Source: Gemmatimonas aurantiaca T-27
Lineage (GTDB): Bacteria; Gemmatimonadota; Gemmatimonadetes; Gemmatimonadales; Gemmatimonadaceae
Assembly (NCBI RefSeq): GCF_000010305.1
Contig: NC_012489.1
Coordinates: forward strand, 3,727,646 to 3,791,645
Reading direction: 5' to 3'
DNA: 64,000 nt
Below the pieces are notes generated by a model. It was given only the letters and a program-made list of their open reading frames with translations. It ran no database searches and was not told where the DNA came from. The position numbers and the translations under genes were made by a program. Shown piece by piece: positions 1 through 8,189 of the stretch. Every line of letters begins with the position of its first letter. Positions within the stretch are counted from its first letter, which is position 1.

Positions 1-1332
1 ACCCGGTTTGCTCGGGCCGATGGCCACACCATCTGGGCACATATGGACCAATGGGAAGGCCAGCGCTACAACGACGCACCGGGGACCATCGTGAGCGCGG
101 TACAGAAGGTGCGCGTTGATGGCGCCGCCCGCATCACATTGTCGGCCGACCGGGTGTTGCCGCCAGTGAAGAAGACCGCTGACACGGAATGGGTGCAGCG
201 CTTCACGATGAAGTCGAAACTCGTCAGCGCGTTCTGGAATCATGACATGACAGTGGGCGCCGTGGTGCTGCTGCCCAAGGGGTACGCGCAGAACACCGCC
301 AAGCGTTATCCGGTGGTGTACACCATCGGCCACTTCAACGACCGTGCGCCCTTTGGCTTCACGTTCGAGGGCTGCGATCGCCCGGAAACCGCCGAAGCCC
401 GCACCATCCGTCTCGCGCGCAGTGCCCGTGAACCGGGATGTGAATTCCAGCAGGCGTGGACCACCGGCAAGGTGCCAGAGTTCATCGCCGTGTTCATCCA
501 GCACCCCACGCCGTTTTACGACGACAGCTACGCACTCAATTCCGCCAACAACGGCCCCTACGGCGACGCCATCACCAAGGAACTCATCCCCGAGATCGAT
601 CGCCGCTATCGTACCGTCGCCTCGGGACATGCGCGTATGCTCACCGGTGGCTCGACGGGTGGCTGGGATGTGCTCGGCCTACAGATCCACTACCCCGATG
701 TGTTCGGCGGCGCGTGGTCGCTGTATCCCGATCAGCTCGATTTCCGGAACTACCAGTTCGGCAACATCTACGCCGACTCCAATGCCTTCGAGCGCCGTGA
801 CGGGGCGTGGCTGTCGCGGGAAATTCCCTCGAGCCGAAGCCCGGAAGGCATGATGGAGCTGAGCATGCGCGAAGAGAATCAGGCCGAAATGGTGGTCGCG
901 TCACGCGGCCGCTCTGGTGGCCAGTGGGATGGGTGGCAGGCGGCGTGGGCCCCAGTGGGCGCCGACGGATATCCCAAGCCGCTCTGGGACAAGCGTACCG
1001 GCGTGATCGATCACAGCGTGGCCGAAGCCATGCGCGCCAAGGGCTACGACCTGCGCGACTACGTGGAGAGGAACTGGTCGACCATTGGCCCCAAGCTGGT
1101 GGGCAAGCTGCACGTGGCCGTCGGTGACATGGACAACTACTTCCTCAACCTCGGCGTGTATCGCTTCGAGACATTCCTCGAGAGCACGAAGCAGCCAGGC
1201 AAGGGGCCGTATTACGGTGGCAAGTTCGAGTATGGTCGACCGCTCAAGCCACACGGCTGGCAGCCATGGAGCAACCAGGAGCTGCTGCGCATGATGGACG
1301 CGCAGGTGAAGAAGGGCGCGACGCGGCAGTAA
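1..1332 (+). CDS. Alpha/beta-hydrolase esterase (5' end outside window)
   Basis: The frame is open from base 1 and reads sensibly upstream of the first in-window ATG at 43, so the true start lies before the window. The visible 443 residues resemble the esterase family that includes PHB depolymerase and enterochelin esterases. The nucleophile elbow is GGSTGGW near position 650, and DMDNYF near 1130 with the PHGWQPW stretch near 1250 are candidate acid and histidine sites. The substrate cannot be read from the sequence. The enzyme is probably exported, judging by family, but the N-terminus is missing. It converges with the FAD oxidoreductase 45 bases downstream. Confidence 0.8.
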   Translation, partial: TRFARADGHTIWAHMDQWEGQRYNDAPGTIVSAVQKVRVDGAARITLSADRVLPPVKKTADTEWVQRFTMKSKLVSAFWNHDMTVGAVVLLPKGYAQNTAKRYPVVYTIGHFNDRAPFGFTFEGCDRPETAEARTIRLARSAREPGCEFQQAWTTGKVPEFIAVFIQHPTPFYDDSYALNSANNGPYGDAITKELIPEIDRRYRTVASGHARMLTGGSTGGWDVLGLQIHYPDVFGGAWSLYPDQLDFRNYQFGNIYADSNAFERRDGAWLSREIPSSRSPEGMMELSMREENQAEMVVASRGRSGGQWDGWQAAWAPVGADGYPKPLWDKRTGVIDHSVAEAMRAKGYDLRDYVERNWSTIGPKLVGKLHVAVGDMDNYFLNLGVYRFETFLESTKQPGKGPYYGGKFEYGRPLKPHGWQPWSNQELLRMMDAQVKKGATRQ

Positions 1333-1376
1333 CAACCATCGGGGAACGGCACCGGATGGAGTGGCGGCGATTGCTG

Positions 1377-2777
1377 CTACAACTGCCCGGTGCCACCCCA
1401 CGTGGCAACCCGCGCACGATAGGCCGGATCCTCATATCGGTCGGGACGGAATGCGGCCGCATGTGAGGGCACCGCTTCACCAGCCATGAGTTGCGCGAGT
1501 ATTTCACCCGCTGCGGGTGCGGCCATGAGGCCAAACCCCGAAAAGCCAGCACACACATAGGCGCCTTGTGCACCTGACGCACCAATCAGCGGCCTGTTCT
1601 CGGCGGTCTTGGTGTAGTAGCCACCGTCGACATACATCGACGGCAGGCGATCGACATACTGCGCGAATCCCGGCACTAGTGCGGCCATGCCTCGGAGCAC
1701 GATTTCGGCATAACTGAGATCATCCGGCATCGGAAACTCCGGTTCATCGAATCGGTGATCGCCGTGATAGTCCCACAGCATCAGCACGGTCTTCGACGCA
1801 CCGTACCCCTCGGGGCGCAGATGAATGCCTGCCGGCATGACCTCGATGAAGCGGCGCGTTTCGTCAGATGCCGCAAGCTCCTCGCGCTCGTCATCAGCCC
1901 ACCGGAGTTGTTGCACATCGTCCAGAATGACGAGTCCCGTATCTCGATCCAGCGCGCCGTGCACATCCTCGATGGCCACCTTGTAATGCGCTTCCGAGAA
2001 CAGTGGCAAATCGCTCTGCACCATCCGCGCGACCTGCCGAGCATGAGGACCGGCGGCATTTACAAAGTGGGAGGTGGCAATGCGCTGCTCGATGCCCTGC
2101 GCATCACGCACGGCAACCCCGGCGACACGCGCGTGATCGTGATCGGGTTCGAAGGCAACATCGGTGATGCGGCCTTCCACCAGCACGACTCCCGCTTCAC
2201 GCGCTTCCTCGAGCAGGTGCATGCCCAATTGCTGGCCACTGAACCAGCCACAGCGCCGCGCATGCAGCACGCCGCAGATGTCCGGTGCGAGCCAGGGAAA
2301 CCAGTGGCGAATGGCGTCGCGGTCCAGAAAGAGATCGGCGCCCTCCGGATGATCGTGGTACCCACGGTGCCGGGAAGGCAGGTAGGACTCGCTTTCAGCG
2401 CGTGTCCGATACACTCGCACGGGACCGGCGCCCTGCGCCGCGGCGAGGGCCGCTTCCGTTTCGAACCGTTGAGCGCGCACCGGGTCGGCGGTGGTGTAGA
2501 GATACCCGCGGCGGTTGAGATGGAAACGATTGCCACAGGCATCGGCCCACGATTCCAGCAGGTCGATACTCCGGTTCATCAACCGCACCATGGCATCGTC
2601 GGGCCCGGGCCACCAATTGCGATACGCCTCGGTGGACTTGTCACTGGTCAGCGAGAGTGGCGGCCGTTCGTCCACCAGCACCACGTCGCGCCACCCCTGC
2701 TGCACCGCCAGGGCATGGGCCACCGCAATGCCCGCGATACCGGCCCCGCAGATCACCGCACTCGCCTGCACCGGCAT
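1377..2777 (-). CDS. FAD-dependent amine/amino-acid oxidase (DadA/glycine-oxidase-like)
   Basis: This is a 466-residue flavoprotein of the D-amino-acid oxidase fold. The N-terminal Rossmann motif GAGIAGIAVAHAL (residues about 10-22) binds FAD. The C-terminal motif TAENRPLIGASG followed by FSGFGLMAAPAAGEI is the usual flavin-cradling end of this family. It should oxidise an amine or amino acid with release of a keto product; the substrate is unknown. I chose the ATG at 2777 because the flavin motif begins eight residues later; the open frame extends upstream to 2903, but that part lies inside the neighbouring gene. The stop of the upstream gene is only two bases before this ATG, so translation is probably coupled. 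Confidence 0.85.
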   Translation of the reverse strand: MPVQASAVICGAGIAGIAVAHALAVQQGWRDVVLVDERPPLSLTSDKSTEAYRNWWPGPDDAMVRLMNRSIDLLESWADACGNRFHLNRRGYLYTTADPVRAQRFETEAALAAAQGAGPVRVYRTRAESESYLPSRHRGYHDHPEGADLFLDRDAIRHWFPWLAPDICGVLHARRCGWFSGQQLGMHLLEEAREAGVVLVEGRITDVAFEPDHDHARVAGVAVRDAQGIEQRIATSHFVNAAGPHARQVARMVQSDLPLFSEAHYKVAIEDVHGALDRDTGLVILDDVQQLRWADDEREELAASDETRRFIEVMPAGIHLRPEGYGASKTVLMLWDYHGDHRFDEPEFPMPDDLSYAEIVLRGMAALVPGFAQYVDRLPSMYVDGGYYTKTAENRPLIGASGAQGAYVCAGFSGFGLMAAPAAGEILAQLMAGEAVPSHAAAFRPDRYEDPAYRARVATWGGTGQL

Positions 2778-2779
2778 GC

Positions 2780-3361
2780 TCACGTCGACGCCCCATTGGC
2801 CCAGAGCGCACGCTCGACCATCACGGCGTCCCATCCAGCACCGAGTTGTGACGCGCGCTCGACCAGTGCTGCGGCGTAACGCCGATAGTAGGTGGTGCTC
2901 CACGCCACTGGACCGAGTTCCTCCACCTGTGCGGCGACCAACTCATCGAAGAAGGGATAGCGATCGGGTGCCACGAGAGCGAGCACCGCAGAGGCCGTGG
3001 CAGGCCCCACACCGGCCAGTGTCGTGTAGGCGCCAATGGCCTTGCTGAGCTGCGTGATATGCGTGGCAGCCAACACCCCGGCATCGTGCACGGCGTCCGG
3101 CGTATTGCTGCGCACCAACGTGAGATTGGGGCCTCGCCACACTCCACGCGTCATCTTCCATTCGGTGAGGCGCACCAGTTCTTCCTGCGTCACCAGTCGC
3201 GGCGTTCTCGCCTGCACGTCGGACGTCAACGTGCCACGATACCACGTGTCCAGCTCCACAAGCCGCGCGGGAGGCTGCAGGGCGACCACCGCAGGATACG
3301 CGTCGAGGGCCGCCCGCCAGGGCGCTTCCGCGGGTGCGGTCCAGAGTCCGGGAGTGAGCAT
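2780..3361 (-). CDS. Helix-hairpin-helix-like protein of unknown function
   Basis: This 193-residue protein has no enzyme signature I can name. Its central segment AGVGPATASAVLAL is a clear helix-hairpin-helix-like element, followed by a Pro-Phe-Phe-Asp-Glu stretch. Upstream is a Trp-Lys-Met-Thr-Arg-Gly motif (EWKMTRGVWR). This order (WK-x-x-RG, then GVGPATAS, then PFF-x-E) matches, from memory, an uncharacterised family found in fungi and bacteria. Helix-hairpin-helix elements commonly bind DNA backbone, but no glycosylase Asp or Fe-S cysteines are visible. It is the first gene of a two-gene unit with the FAD oxidoreductase, two bases apart. Function unassigned. Confidence 0.7.
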   Translation of the reverse strand: MLTPGLWTAPAEAPWRAALDAYPAVVALQPPARLVELDTWYRGTLTSDVQARTPRLVTQEELVRLTEWKMTRGVWRGPNLTLVRSNTPDAVHDAGVLAATHITQLSKAIGAYTTLAGVGPATASAVLALVAPDRYPFFDELVAAQVEELGPVAWSTTYYRRYAAALVERASQLGAGWDAVMVERALWANGAST

Positions 3362-3407
3362 CGCGAGAATCTGTCAGCACCAATGCCCACGGCGGAAGAA
3401 CCGAAAC

Positions 3408-3974
3408 TCAGGGGCCCGCGACGTCCGTGGCCATGGTCAGCAGCTTTTGCATCGTGTTCCAGTTGCGTGCGGTGATCCGGTCCCCCAGACCGCGCGTCGC
3501 CTTCTCGTACACGGTGCTCGCCGACATGCCATCGGGGAACCACAGGTACGCCGCATGCGCGCCCACCAGGAACCGCTCGCGCACCGTCGGCGCCTCGGCG
3601 ATGCACCGAAGATCCGCCGGCGTGACATCCGCACTCCACACGGTCACCACGAATCGTGATGGGTTGTCGAGGGCTTCCTCCGGCATCGGATTTTCCTGCA
3701 GTAGCTGTCGCATCTGTGCCGGCGTGCGCACAAACACCCGGGAATCCACACCCAGGACATCGAGAATCCCGTCATGCAGGGAAAGCGCTGCGGCATCGGG
3801 TTTCAGGCGGGTGCGGTACACCAGATTGCCGCTGTTGAGCAGGGAGCGTACGTCGGTACACCCGAGAGACTCCGCAATGGCGCGGAGCTCCGCCATGGGC
3901 ACCTTCTTGCCACCTCCCACATTCACACCACGCAGGAGCGCTATCTGGAGGGACGATCGACTCTCTGGCATCAT
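3408..3974 (-). CDS. DUF1697 family protein
   Basis: The 188-residue protein starts with LQIALLRGVNVGGGKKVPM, the typical opening of DUF1697 proteins. It keeps the family's SLLNSGNLVY segment and the C-terminal RNWNTMQKLL stretch, and its length suits the family. The biochemical role of DUF1697 is unknown. Two adjacent ATG codons (3974 and 3971) precede the domain. The longer open frame to 4229 adds about 85 residues of low-complexity arginine-rich sequence overlapping the divergent gene, so I rejected it. It is separated by 46 bases from the helix-hairpin-helix gene downstream and may be cotranscribed with it. Confidence 0.85.
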   Translation of the reverse strand: MMPESRSSLQIALLRGVNVGGGKKVPMAELRAIAESLGCTDVRSLLNSGNLVYRTRLKPDAAALSLHDGILDVLGVDSRVFVRTPAQMRQLLQENPMPEEALDNPSRFVVTVWSADVTPADLRCIAEAPTVRERFLVGAHAAYLWFPDGMSASTVYEKATRGLGDRITARNWNTMQKLLTMATDVAGP

Positions 3975-4153
3975 TTCCAAGGGCGAGGTTTCCGTGTCGT
4001 GTTGTGCGCGACGTCCCACCAGTCTAGCTTTCCCAAGGTGAGATGTCAGCGATTGTCGCTGCCCATCCGCCACGGGCCTGCCACCGCGCGCGGGCCCCAT
4101 GCCATCCGTCAATTTTGTGACCTTGGCATCGCACACTGCCGGAGGATACCGGC

Positions 4154-4726
4154 ATGATCCCACACGCTTCACCTGAGTTCGTGCGCGATTCGCGCCTGGG
4201 ATTTGACCGGGGCGCGTTTCTGGTGACACATCGCGCGCAATCGGCCGCGTCGCGCGAGTTCACGCAACTCTCCGAACGCGCGATCGAAATCGCGAACCAG
4301 ATCGCGGTCACACTCGACACCGATCCGCCCGAGCTGCGGCGCGCGCCGGAACGCTGCGTCATCCAGCTTGGCCTTGTGGCCCTGACGCTGGCCTATCTGC
4401 GAGCGGGTGGCGAAGTGCAGGCTGGTGGCCAGTTGCTGGCCATCGTCTGGCACGGCGTCATCGCTCCACGCGGTGATCACGCACCAGAACGTGGGCCGCG
4501 CCATGCGCCGCCGCCGCCGAAGCCGGTGTGGGAAGAAACACACCTGGTATCGGCCGAAAACGAATCGGGGTGGAACTGGCACCCCTTCGGCTTTGAACGG
4601 GAAGGCTTCACGTCGTTGGAAACGGCGGAGCGCTGCGTCGAACAACTGCGCCTCGCGCTCGTGGATGTGCCGCCGGGGCCGCGCACGTTGCCGCCGCCGC
4701 GTTCGTCAGCGCGGATGCGCCGATAG
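4154..4726 (+). CDS. Hypothetical protein
   Basis: I do not recognise this 190-residue protein. The start is supported by a GGAGG ribosome-binding site at 4141-4145, eight bases before the ATG. The N-terminal two-thirds look helical and amphipathic, with no membrane segment or signal peptide, then a proline-rich linker (HAPPPPKPVW, about residues 117-126) and a C-terminal part with WNWHPFGFEREGF. The last residues are proline/arginine-rich. It is divergent from the DUF1697 gene and sits four bases upstream of the alcohol dehydrogenase, so those two are probably cotranscribed. A smaller opposite-strand frame exists, but the ribosome-binding site favours this one. Confidence 0.6.
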   Translation: MIPHASPEFVRDSRLGFDRGAFLVTHRAQSAASREFTQLSERAIEIANQIAVTLDTDPPELRRAPERCVIQLGLVALTLAYLRAGGEVQAGGQLLAIVWHGVIAPRGDHAPERGPRHAPPPPKPVWEETHLVSAENESGWNWHPFGFEREGFTSLETAERCVEQLRLALVDVPPGPRTLPPPRSSARMRR

Positions 4727-4729
4727 CCT

Positions 4730-5785
4730 GTGGATATGCCGGTGACGATGAAGGCCGTGCAGATGGTGCGCGCGGGCGATCCGGTCGTGTCTCATGAGGT
4801 TCCGGTACCATCGCTGGGCCCCGACGACGTGCTGGTGCGCGTGCGGGCCGCCGGCATCTGTCACTCGGATGCACACTATCGGAGCGGTCGCTCACCAGCG
4901 CACCCGCTCCCGCTCACCCTCGGACATGAGATCGCCGGAGAAGTCGCGGCCGTCGGCTCGGATGTCACGACGCTGGCGATCGGCGCCCGGGTGGCGCTGC
5001 ACTACCTCGTGATCTGCGGCGCCTGCGATGACTGCCTCGCCGGGCGCGAACAGTTCTGCCGGACCGGTCTCATGCTCGGCCACTACACCAATGGTGGCTG
5101 GGCCGAGTACATCGTGGTACCAGCGTGGAACGCCGTACCACTGCCCGATGCGGTGTCGTACGAGCATGGCGCGGTCATGATGTGTTCGTCTTCCACGTCG
5201 CTGCATGCGTTGCGCAAAGGACGGATGCAGCCCGGTGAATCGGTGCTTGTCATCGGCGCGGGGGGACTGGGCATGTCGGCCATTCAGTTGGCGACTCACC
5301 TGGGCGCGTCGCAGGTCATCGCCGTGGACCGGGATGCCAAAAAGCTCGCGCTGGCGGCGCAGTTTGGTGCAACGCCGGTGTCGGCGGCGGACCTCACCGT
5401 GGATCAGGTCGTGGCAGCCGTTCGTGATGCGTCGAACGGCCGCGGTGTGAATGTGGCCCTCGAACTGGTGGGCAGTGTCGACACGGTGCAGGTGTCCCTG
5501 AAGGCCCTCGCTCCCCTCGGCCGCGCTGCCGTGGTTGGGCTCAACAACGTCGCCGTGCCGGTGGACAGCTACCGCGACATCATTGGCCGCGAGGCAGAGC
5601 TGATCGGGTCAAACGATCACCTGCGCAGTGAGCTCGAGGAGCTGATGGCACTGGCCGCCGCAGGACACCTCGATCTGCGTCACGTCGTCACCAACACCGT
5701 GCCACTCGACGCCGACGCCATCAATGGGGTGCTCGACGCGCTCGATCGTCACGCCGCACCGGTGCGCACCGTTATTCTGCCGTAG
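4730..5785 (+). CDS. Zinc-dependent alcohol dehydrogenase (MDR family)
   Basis: A medium-chain dehydrogenase/reductase of about 350 residues. Catalytic zinc ligands are visible in ICHSDAHY and LGHEIAGEV. The structural zinc loop CGACDDCLAGREQFC keeps all four cysteines. The nucleotide-binding motif GAGGLGMSAIQLA is followed by an acidic VIAVDRD at the end of the second strand, which favours NAD over NADP. It should oxidise a primary or secondary alcohol reversibly in the cytoplasm; the substrate is not evident. The first possible start is GTG at 4730, with ATG at 4736 and 4748 as alternatives; all keep the domain intact. It ends 40 bases from the convergent Nudix gene. Confidence 0.9.
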   Translation: MDMPVTMKAVQMVRAGDPVVSHEVPVPSLGPDDVLVRVRAAGICHSDAHYRSGRSPAHPLPLTLGHEIAGEVAAVGSDVTTLAIGARVALHYLVICGACDDCLAGREQFCRTGLMLGHYTNGGWAEYIVVPAWNAVPLPDAVSYEHGAVMMCSSSTSLHALRKGRMQPGESVLVIGAGGLGMSAIQLATHLGASQVIAVDRDAKKLALAAQFGATPVSAADLTVDQVVAAVRDASNGRGVNVALELVGSVDTVQVSLKALAPLGRAAVVGLNNVAVPVDSYRDIIGREAELIGSNDHLRSELEELMALAAAGHLDLRHVVTNTVPLDADAINGVLDALDRHAAPVRTVILP

Positions 5786-5824
5786 ATCGGGTGATGATAT
5801 GCCGTCTCACGGTGCCGAACATCG

Positions 5825-6271
5825 CTACCGTGGCGGCAGCACAAATCCCTGATCGAGCAGATGATCGATGGGGAGAAAACGTGGCGTCGGCAGTGCATCC
5901 CACCGAAACCACTCCCAGCCATCGCACTTGTCCGGCTCCTGCACCACGGCCTCACCATGAGGCGCCTCGGCAATCACGAACAGCGTGACGTAGTGACGCC
6001 CGCGCTGCGTGCCTTGCGCAGGAAAGACATCGTTGGTCCAGGGACCGTCGTGCGTGTCCGTCAGCACGAGTCCCGTTTCTTCGAGGGTTTCCCGGCGCGC
6101 GCAGTCGTGCACCGACTCCCCCCACTCGAGATGGCCGCCCGGAAACTGCCATACGCCGTCGCCATGAGAGGTGCTGCGACGCCGGCCGAGCAGTACGCGA
6201 TCGGCGCGGCGAATGATCACCGCCACCCCGATCCGGGGCTGCAGCGCACCGGCCGATTCAGTCACGTCCAC
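5825..6271 (-). CDS. Nudix hydrolase (NUDT15/MutT-like)
   Basis: A compact 148-residue Nudix protein. The complete Nudix box GX5EX7REUXEEXGU is present in GGHLEWGESVHDCARRETL followed by EETGL (residues about 45-68). The lead-in VWQFPGGHLEWGES resembles the NUDT15 type of nucleotide diphosphatase, so hydrolysis of (oxidised) nucleoside triphosphates is plausible; substrate range cannot be read from the motif. It is the last gene of the minus-strand redox operon: its ATG lies inside the end of the LanC-like gene (10-base overlap), which implies translational coupling. A nucleotide-sanitising enzyme would fit an oxidative-stress operon. Confidence 0.9.
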   Translation of the reverse strand: MDVTESAGALQPRIGVAVIIRRADRVLLGRRRSTSHGDGVWQFPGGHLEWGESVHDCARRETLEETGLVLTDTHDGPWTNDVFPAQGTQRGRHYVTLFVIAEAPHGEAVVQEPDKCDGWEWFRWDALPTPRFLPIDHLLDQGFVLPPR

Positions 6272-7686
6272 GACGGCGAATCAGGCAGTACGACCAGCGG
6301 CCTCCGTTCACGCAGCGCACCTTCCATGTGCAGCAATGCGATGCCCACGCCCGCAGCCCCCTGCATGAAACCCGTCTGCGCAATGACGTCATCGGGGCTG
6401 GTCCGATTTTCCGCTTGCACCCACTTGAGTCCACCCGCGTCGGGTGTGGCACGCCGGATCACGTCGTCCATGACCCGCTGCGCAAACGCCAGATCATCGG
6501 CACTGCGCGTCGCCGCATGGCGCGCCACGAAATACTCGGCCACGCCACAATTGCCGCAACACTGCGAGATGTTGTTCCAGAAACCCGAGCGATCAGGATG
6601 TTGTTCCGGGACACCGCTCTCGACGATCGCCTTGGCCAGCGCTGGCTGATAACGACGCCACGTGGCATCACCGGTGAGACGCTCGAGCTGCCGGTACAAA
6701 CGCCCGGTGCCGGCCGGTCCATGGCACCAGCTCAGGTAATACAGCGACTCATTGCCCGGTTCGGAGTGGAAGATCTTCCGTGCACCGCTTGGCGATGTGG
6801 TGGTGATGCCATCGAGATAGCGCGCACCCGACAACGCACCTTCACGAGCAGCCCGTTGCAGCGTCCGATCGTCAGCGAGCGCGGGATGCATGGCCAGGGT
6901 AGCCAGCGTATAGCTCACCCCCGCCGTACCGTGCGAGAAGTTGGGGTAGCGGCGGGGGGTCGACGACGAAATCGCCCACTTGGTTCCGTTGCCTTCACTG
7001 ACGCCGGCGTCCAACAGTGAGCGCGCCGCCCCCCGCAACACCCGGCTGGAATCCCGCCATGGTGAGGCGGAAGCACGATCACGCGCTTGCAGCCACACCA
7101 GGGCCAGAGCGAGACCTGCGGTACCAGAAATGATATCCGTGGAATCCTGCCAGACGGCCGCCTCGCCTTTCCACGAGGCGCTGCCGCGCACACGTTCGGC
7201 GATCTGCGCGAGTGCCGTCTGACCGGCCGCAAACGGTGCGCGCTCCTGTACGAGCTGCAACACGTAGGCGATGCCCGTGAGCCCGGTATACAGGCCCGCT
7301 CCAGCGGCGCCCACTCCTTCCGGGGGCAACGCGGCGACCAGTGCGCGCGCACCGCTCTGCGCTTCACGCAGGTAGCGCGCGTCGCCCGTGGCGTGATGCA
7401 GTTCGAGATAGAACAGCACCACGCCGGGCATCCCCGAGTAGAGACTCTGGTCCACGACCTTGGGCTTGAGCGGATCCACCGGCCATCGCACAGTGTCCCC
7501 TTCGCGCTGCGCAACGCTGTTGAGCCATCGCTCGGCGGCCAGCGCCGCCGCCCGGTAGTCTTCGGCCGATGACGTCGCCGACAGCACAGCGCTAGACGCC
7601 GTGGACTCCGATGCCGCCAGCCATCGCGGAGCCGCCAGCAGACTGGAACCCATCAGCACGTGCTTCAACAATTCACGGCGTTCCAT
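6262..7686 (-). CDS. Exported LanC-like (lanthionine cyclase fold) protein
   Basis: A 474-residue protein whose N-terminus MERRELLKHVLMG plus a hydrophobic stretch to about residue 26 looks like a signal peptide, possibly Tat (twin Arg). The rest is a LanC-type toroid. Seven Gly-x-x-Gly helix motifs occur in order: SGMPGV, TGLTGI, SGTAGL, HGTAGV, HGPAGT, CGNCGV and QGAAGV. Predicted zinc ligands are Cys321 (SWCHG) and Cys376-Cys377 (QCCGNCG). Classical LanC has Cys-His-Gly at the latter site; a Cys-Cys-Gly version is known from the ProcM-like LanM group. No lantibiotic precursor or dehydratase is visible nearby, so the reaction is unknown. ATG 7686 was chosen because the upstream extension to 7797 overlaps the OsmC gene and lacks a signal peptide. 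Confidence 0.8.
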   Translation of the reverse strand: MERRELLKHVLMGSSLLAAPRWLAASESTASSAVLSATSSAEDYRAAALAAERWLNSVAQREGDTVRWPVDPLKPKVVDQSLYSGMPGVVLFYLELHHATGDARYLREAQSGARALVAALPPEGVGAAGAGLYTGLTGIAYVLQLVQERAPFAAGQTALAQIAERVRGSASWKGEAAVWQDSTDIISGTAGLALALVWLQARDRASASPWRDSSRVLRGAARSLLDAGVSEGNGTKWAISSSTPRRYPNFSHGTAGVSYTLATLAMHPALADDRTLQRAAREGALSGARYLDGITTTSPSGARKIFHSEPGNESLYYLSWCHGPAGTGRLYRQLERLTGDATWRRYQPALAKAIVESGVPEQHPDRSGFWNNISQCCGNCGVAEYFVARHAATRSADDLAFAQRVMDDVIRRATPDAGGLKWVQAENRTSPDDVIAQTGFMQGAAGVGIALLHMEGALRERRPLVVLPDSPSWT

Positions 7687-8146
7687 GCGTTGCCTCCACC
7701 ACCACGTCGGTCCGTACCGAGTTGGCGATAAAACAGGATTCATGCGCCTCATGATGCGCGGCATCTTCTTCAGCAGCCGAGGGCGGGTCACCGGCAAATC
7801 GCACGGCGGGGCGCAACGTCACCCGTGACATCACCAGTTGTCCGCGCTCGTTCCTGGTCATCTCGCCCTGTGCTTCATCGAGATAGCTGTCGACGGTCCA
7901 GCCACGTTCGGCAGCGATGGACAGAAACCAGAGCATGTGGCACGACGACAGCGACGCGACAAAGGCTTCTTCCGGATCCACACCCGACGGATCGGAGAGC
8001 GGAATGCGTACGACCTGCGGCGAGGACGACGCGGGCACCACAGCCCCGCCATCGAAGCGCCACTGATGTGCGCGGCTGTAGCGATTGTCGGTGAATCGCG
8101 CCTCACCGCGCGACCACTCGATGGTGGCGGAGTAGAGATGAGCCAT
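7673..8146 (-). CDS. OsmC/Ohr-family peroxiredoxin-like protein
   Basis: The 157-residue protein matches OsmC/Ohr in size and in its two reactive cysteines, Cys69 in SLSSCHM and Cys138 in HESCFI. Members reduce organic hydroperoxides with these two thiols in the cytoplasm, usually recharged by lipoylated proteins or another thiol donor. There is no signal peptide. Its stop overlaps the start of the LanC-like gene by 14 bases, and it follows the TlpA-type gene after 43 bases, so it is an internal gene of the redox operon. It reads closer to the OsmC-like branch than to true Ohr, but I cannot settle this without an alignment. Confidence 0.9.
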   Translation of the reverse strand: MAHLYSATIEWSRGEARFTDNRYSRAHQWRFDGGAVVPASSSPQVVRIPLSDPSGVDPEEAFVASLSSCHMLWFLSIAAERGWTVDSYLDEAQGEMTRNERGQLVMSRVTLRPAVRFAGDPPSAAEEDAAHHEAHESCFIANSVRTDVVVEATHGTP

Positions 8147-8189
8147 ACGGTCACACTACTCCGCCGCCACCGAGTGCGCTACCGAATGT

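Noticed and set aside
1755-2879. A 374-codon plus-strand frame opposite the FAD oxidoreductase
   Set aside because: The minus-strand protein has clear flavin motifs end to end; the plus-strand translation has no recognisable features.
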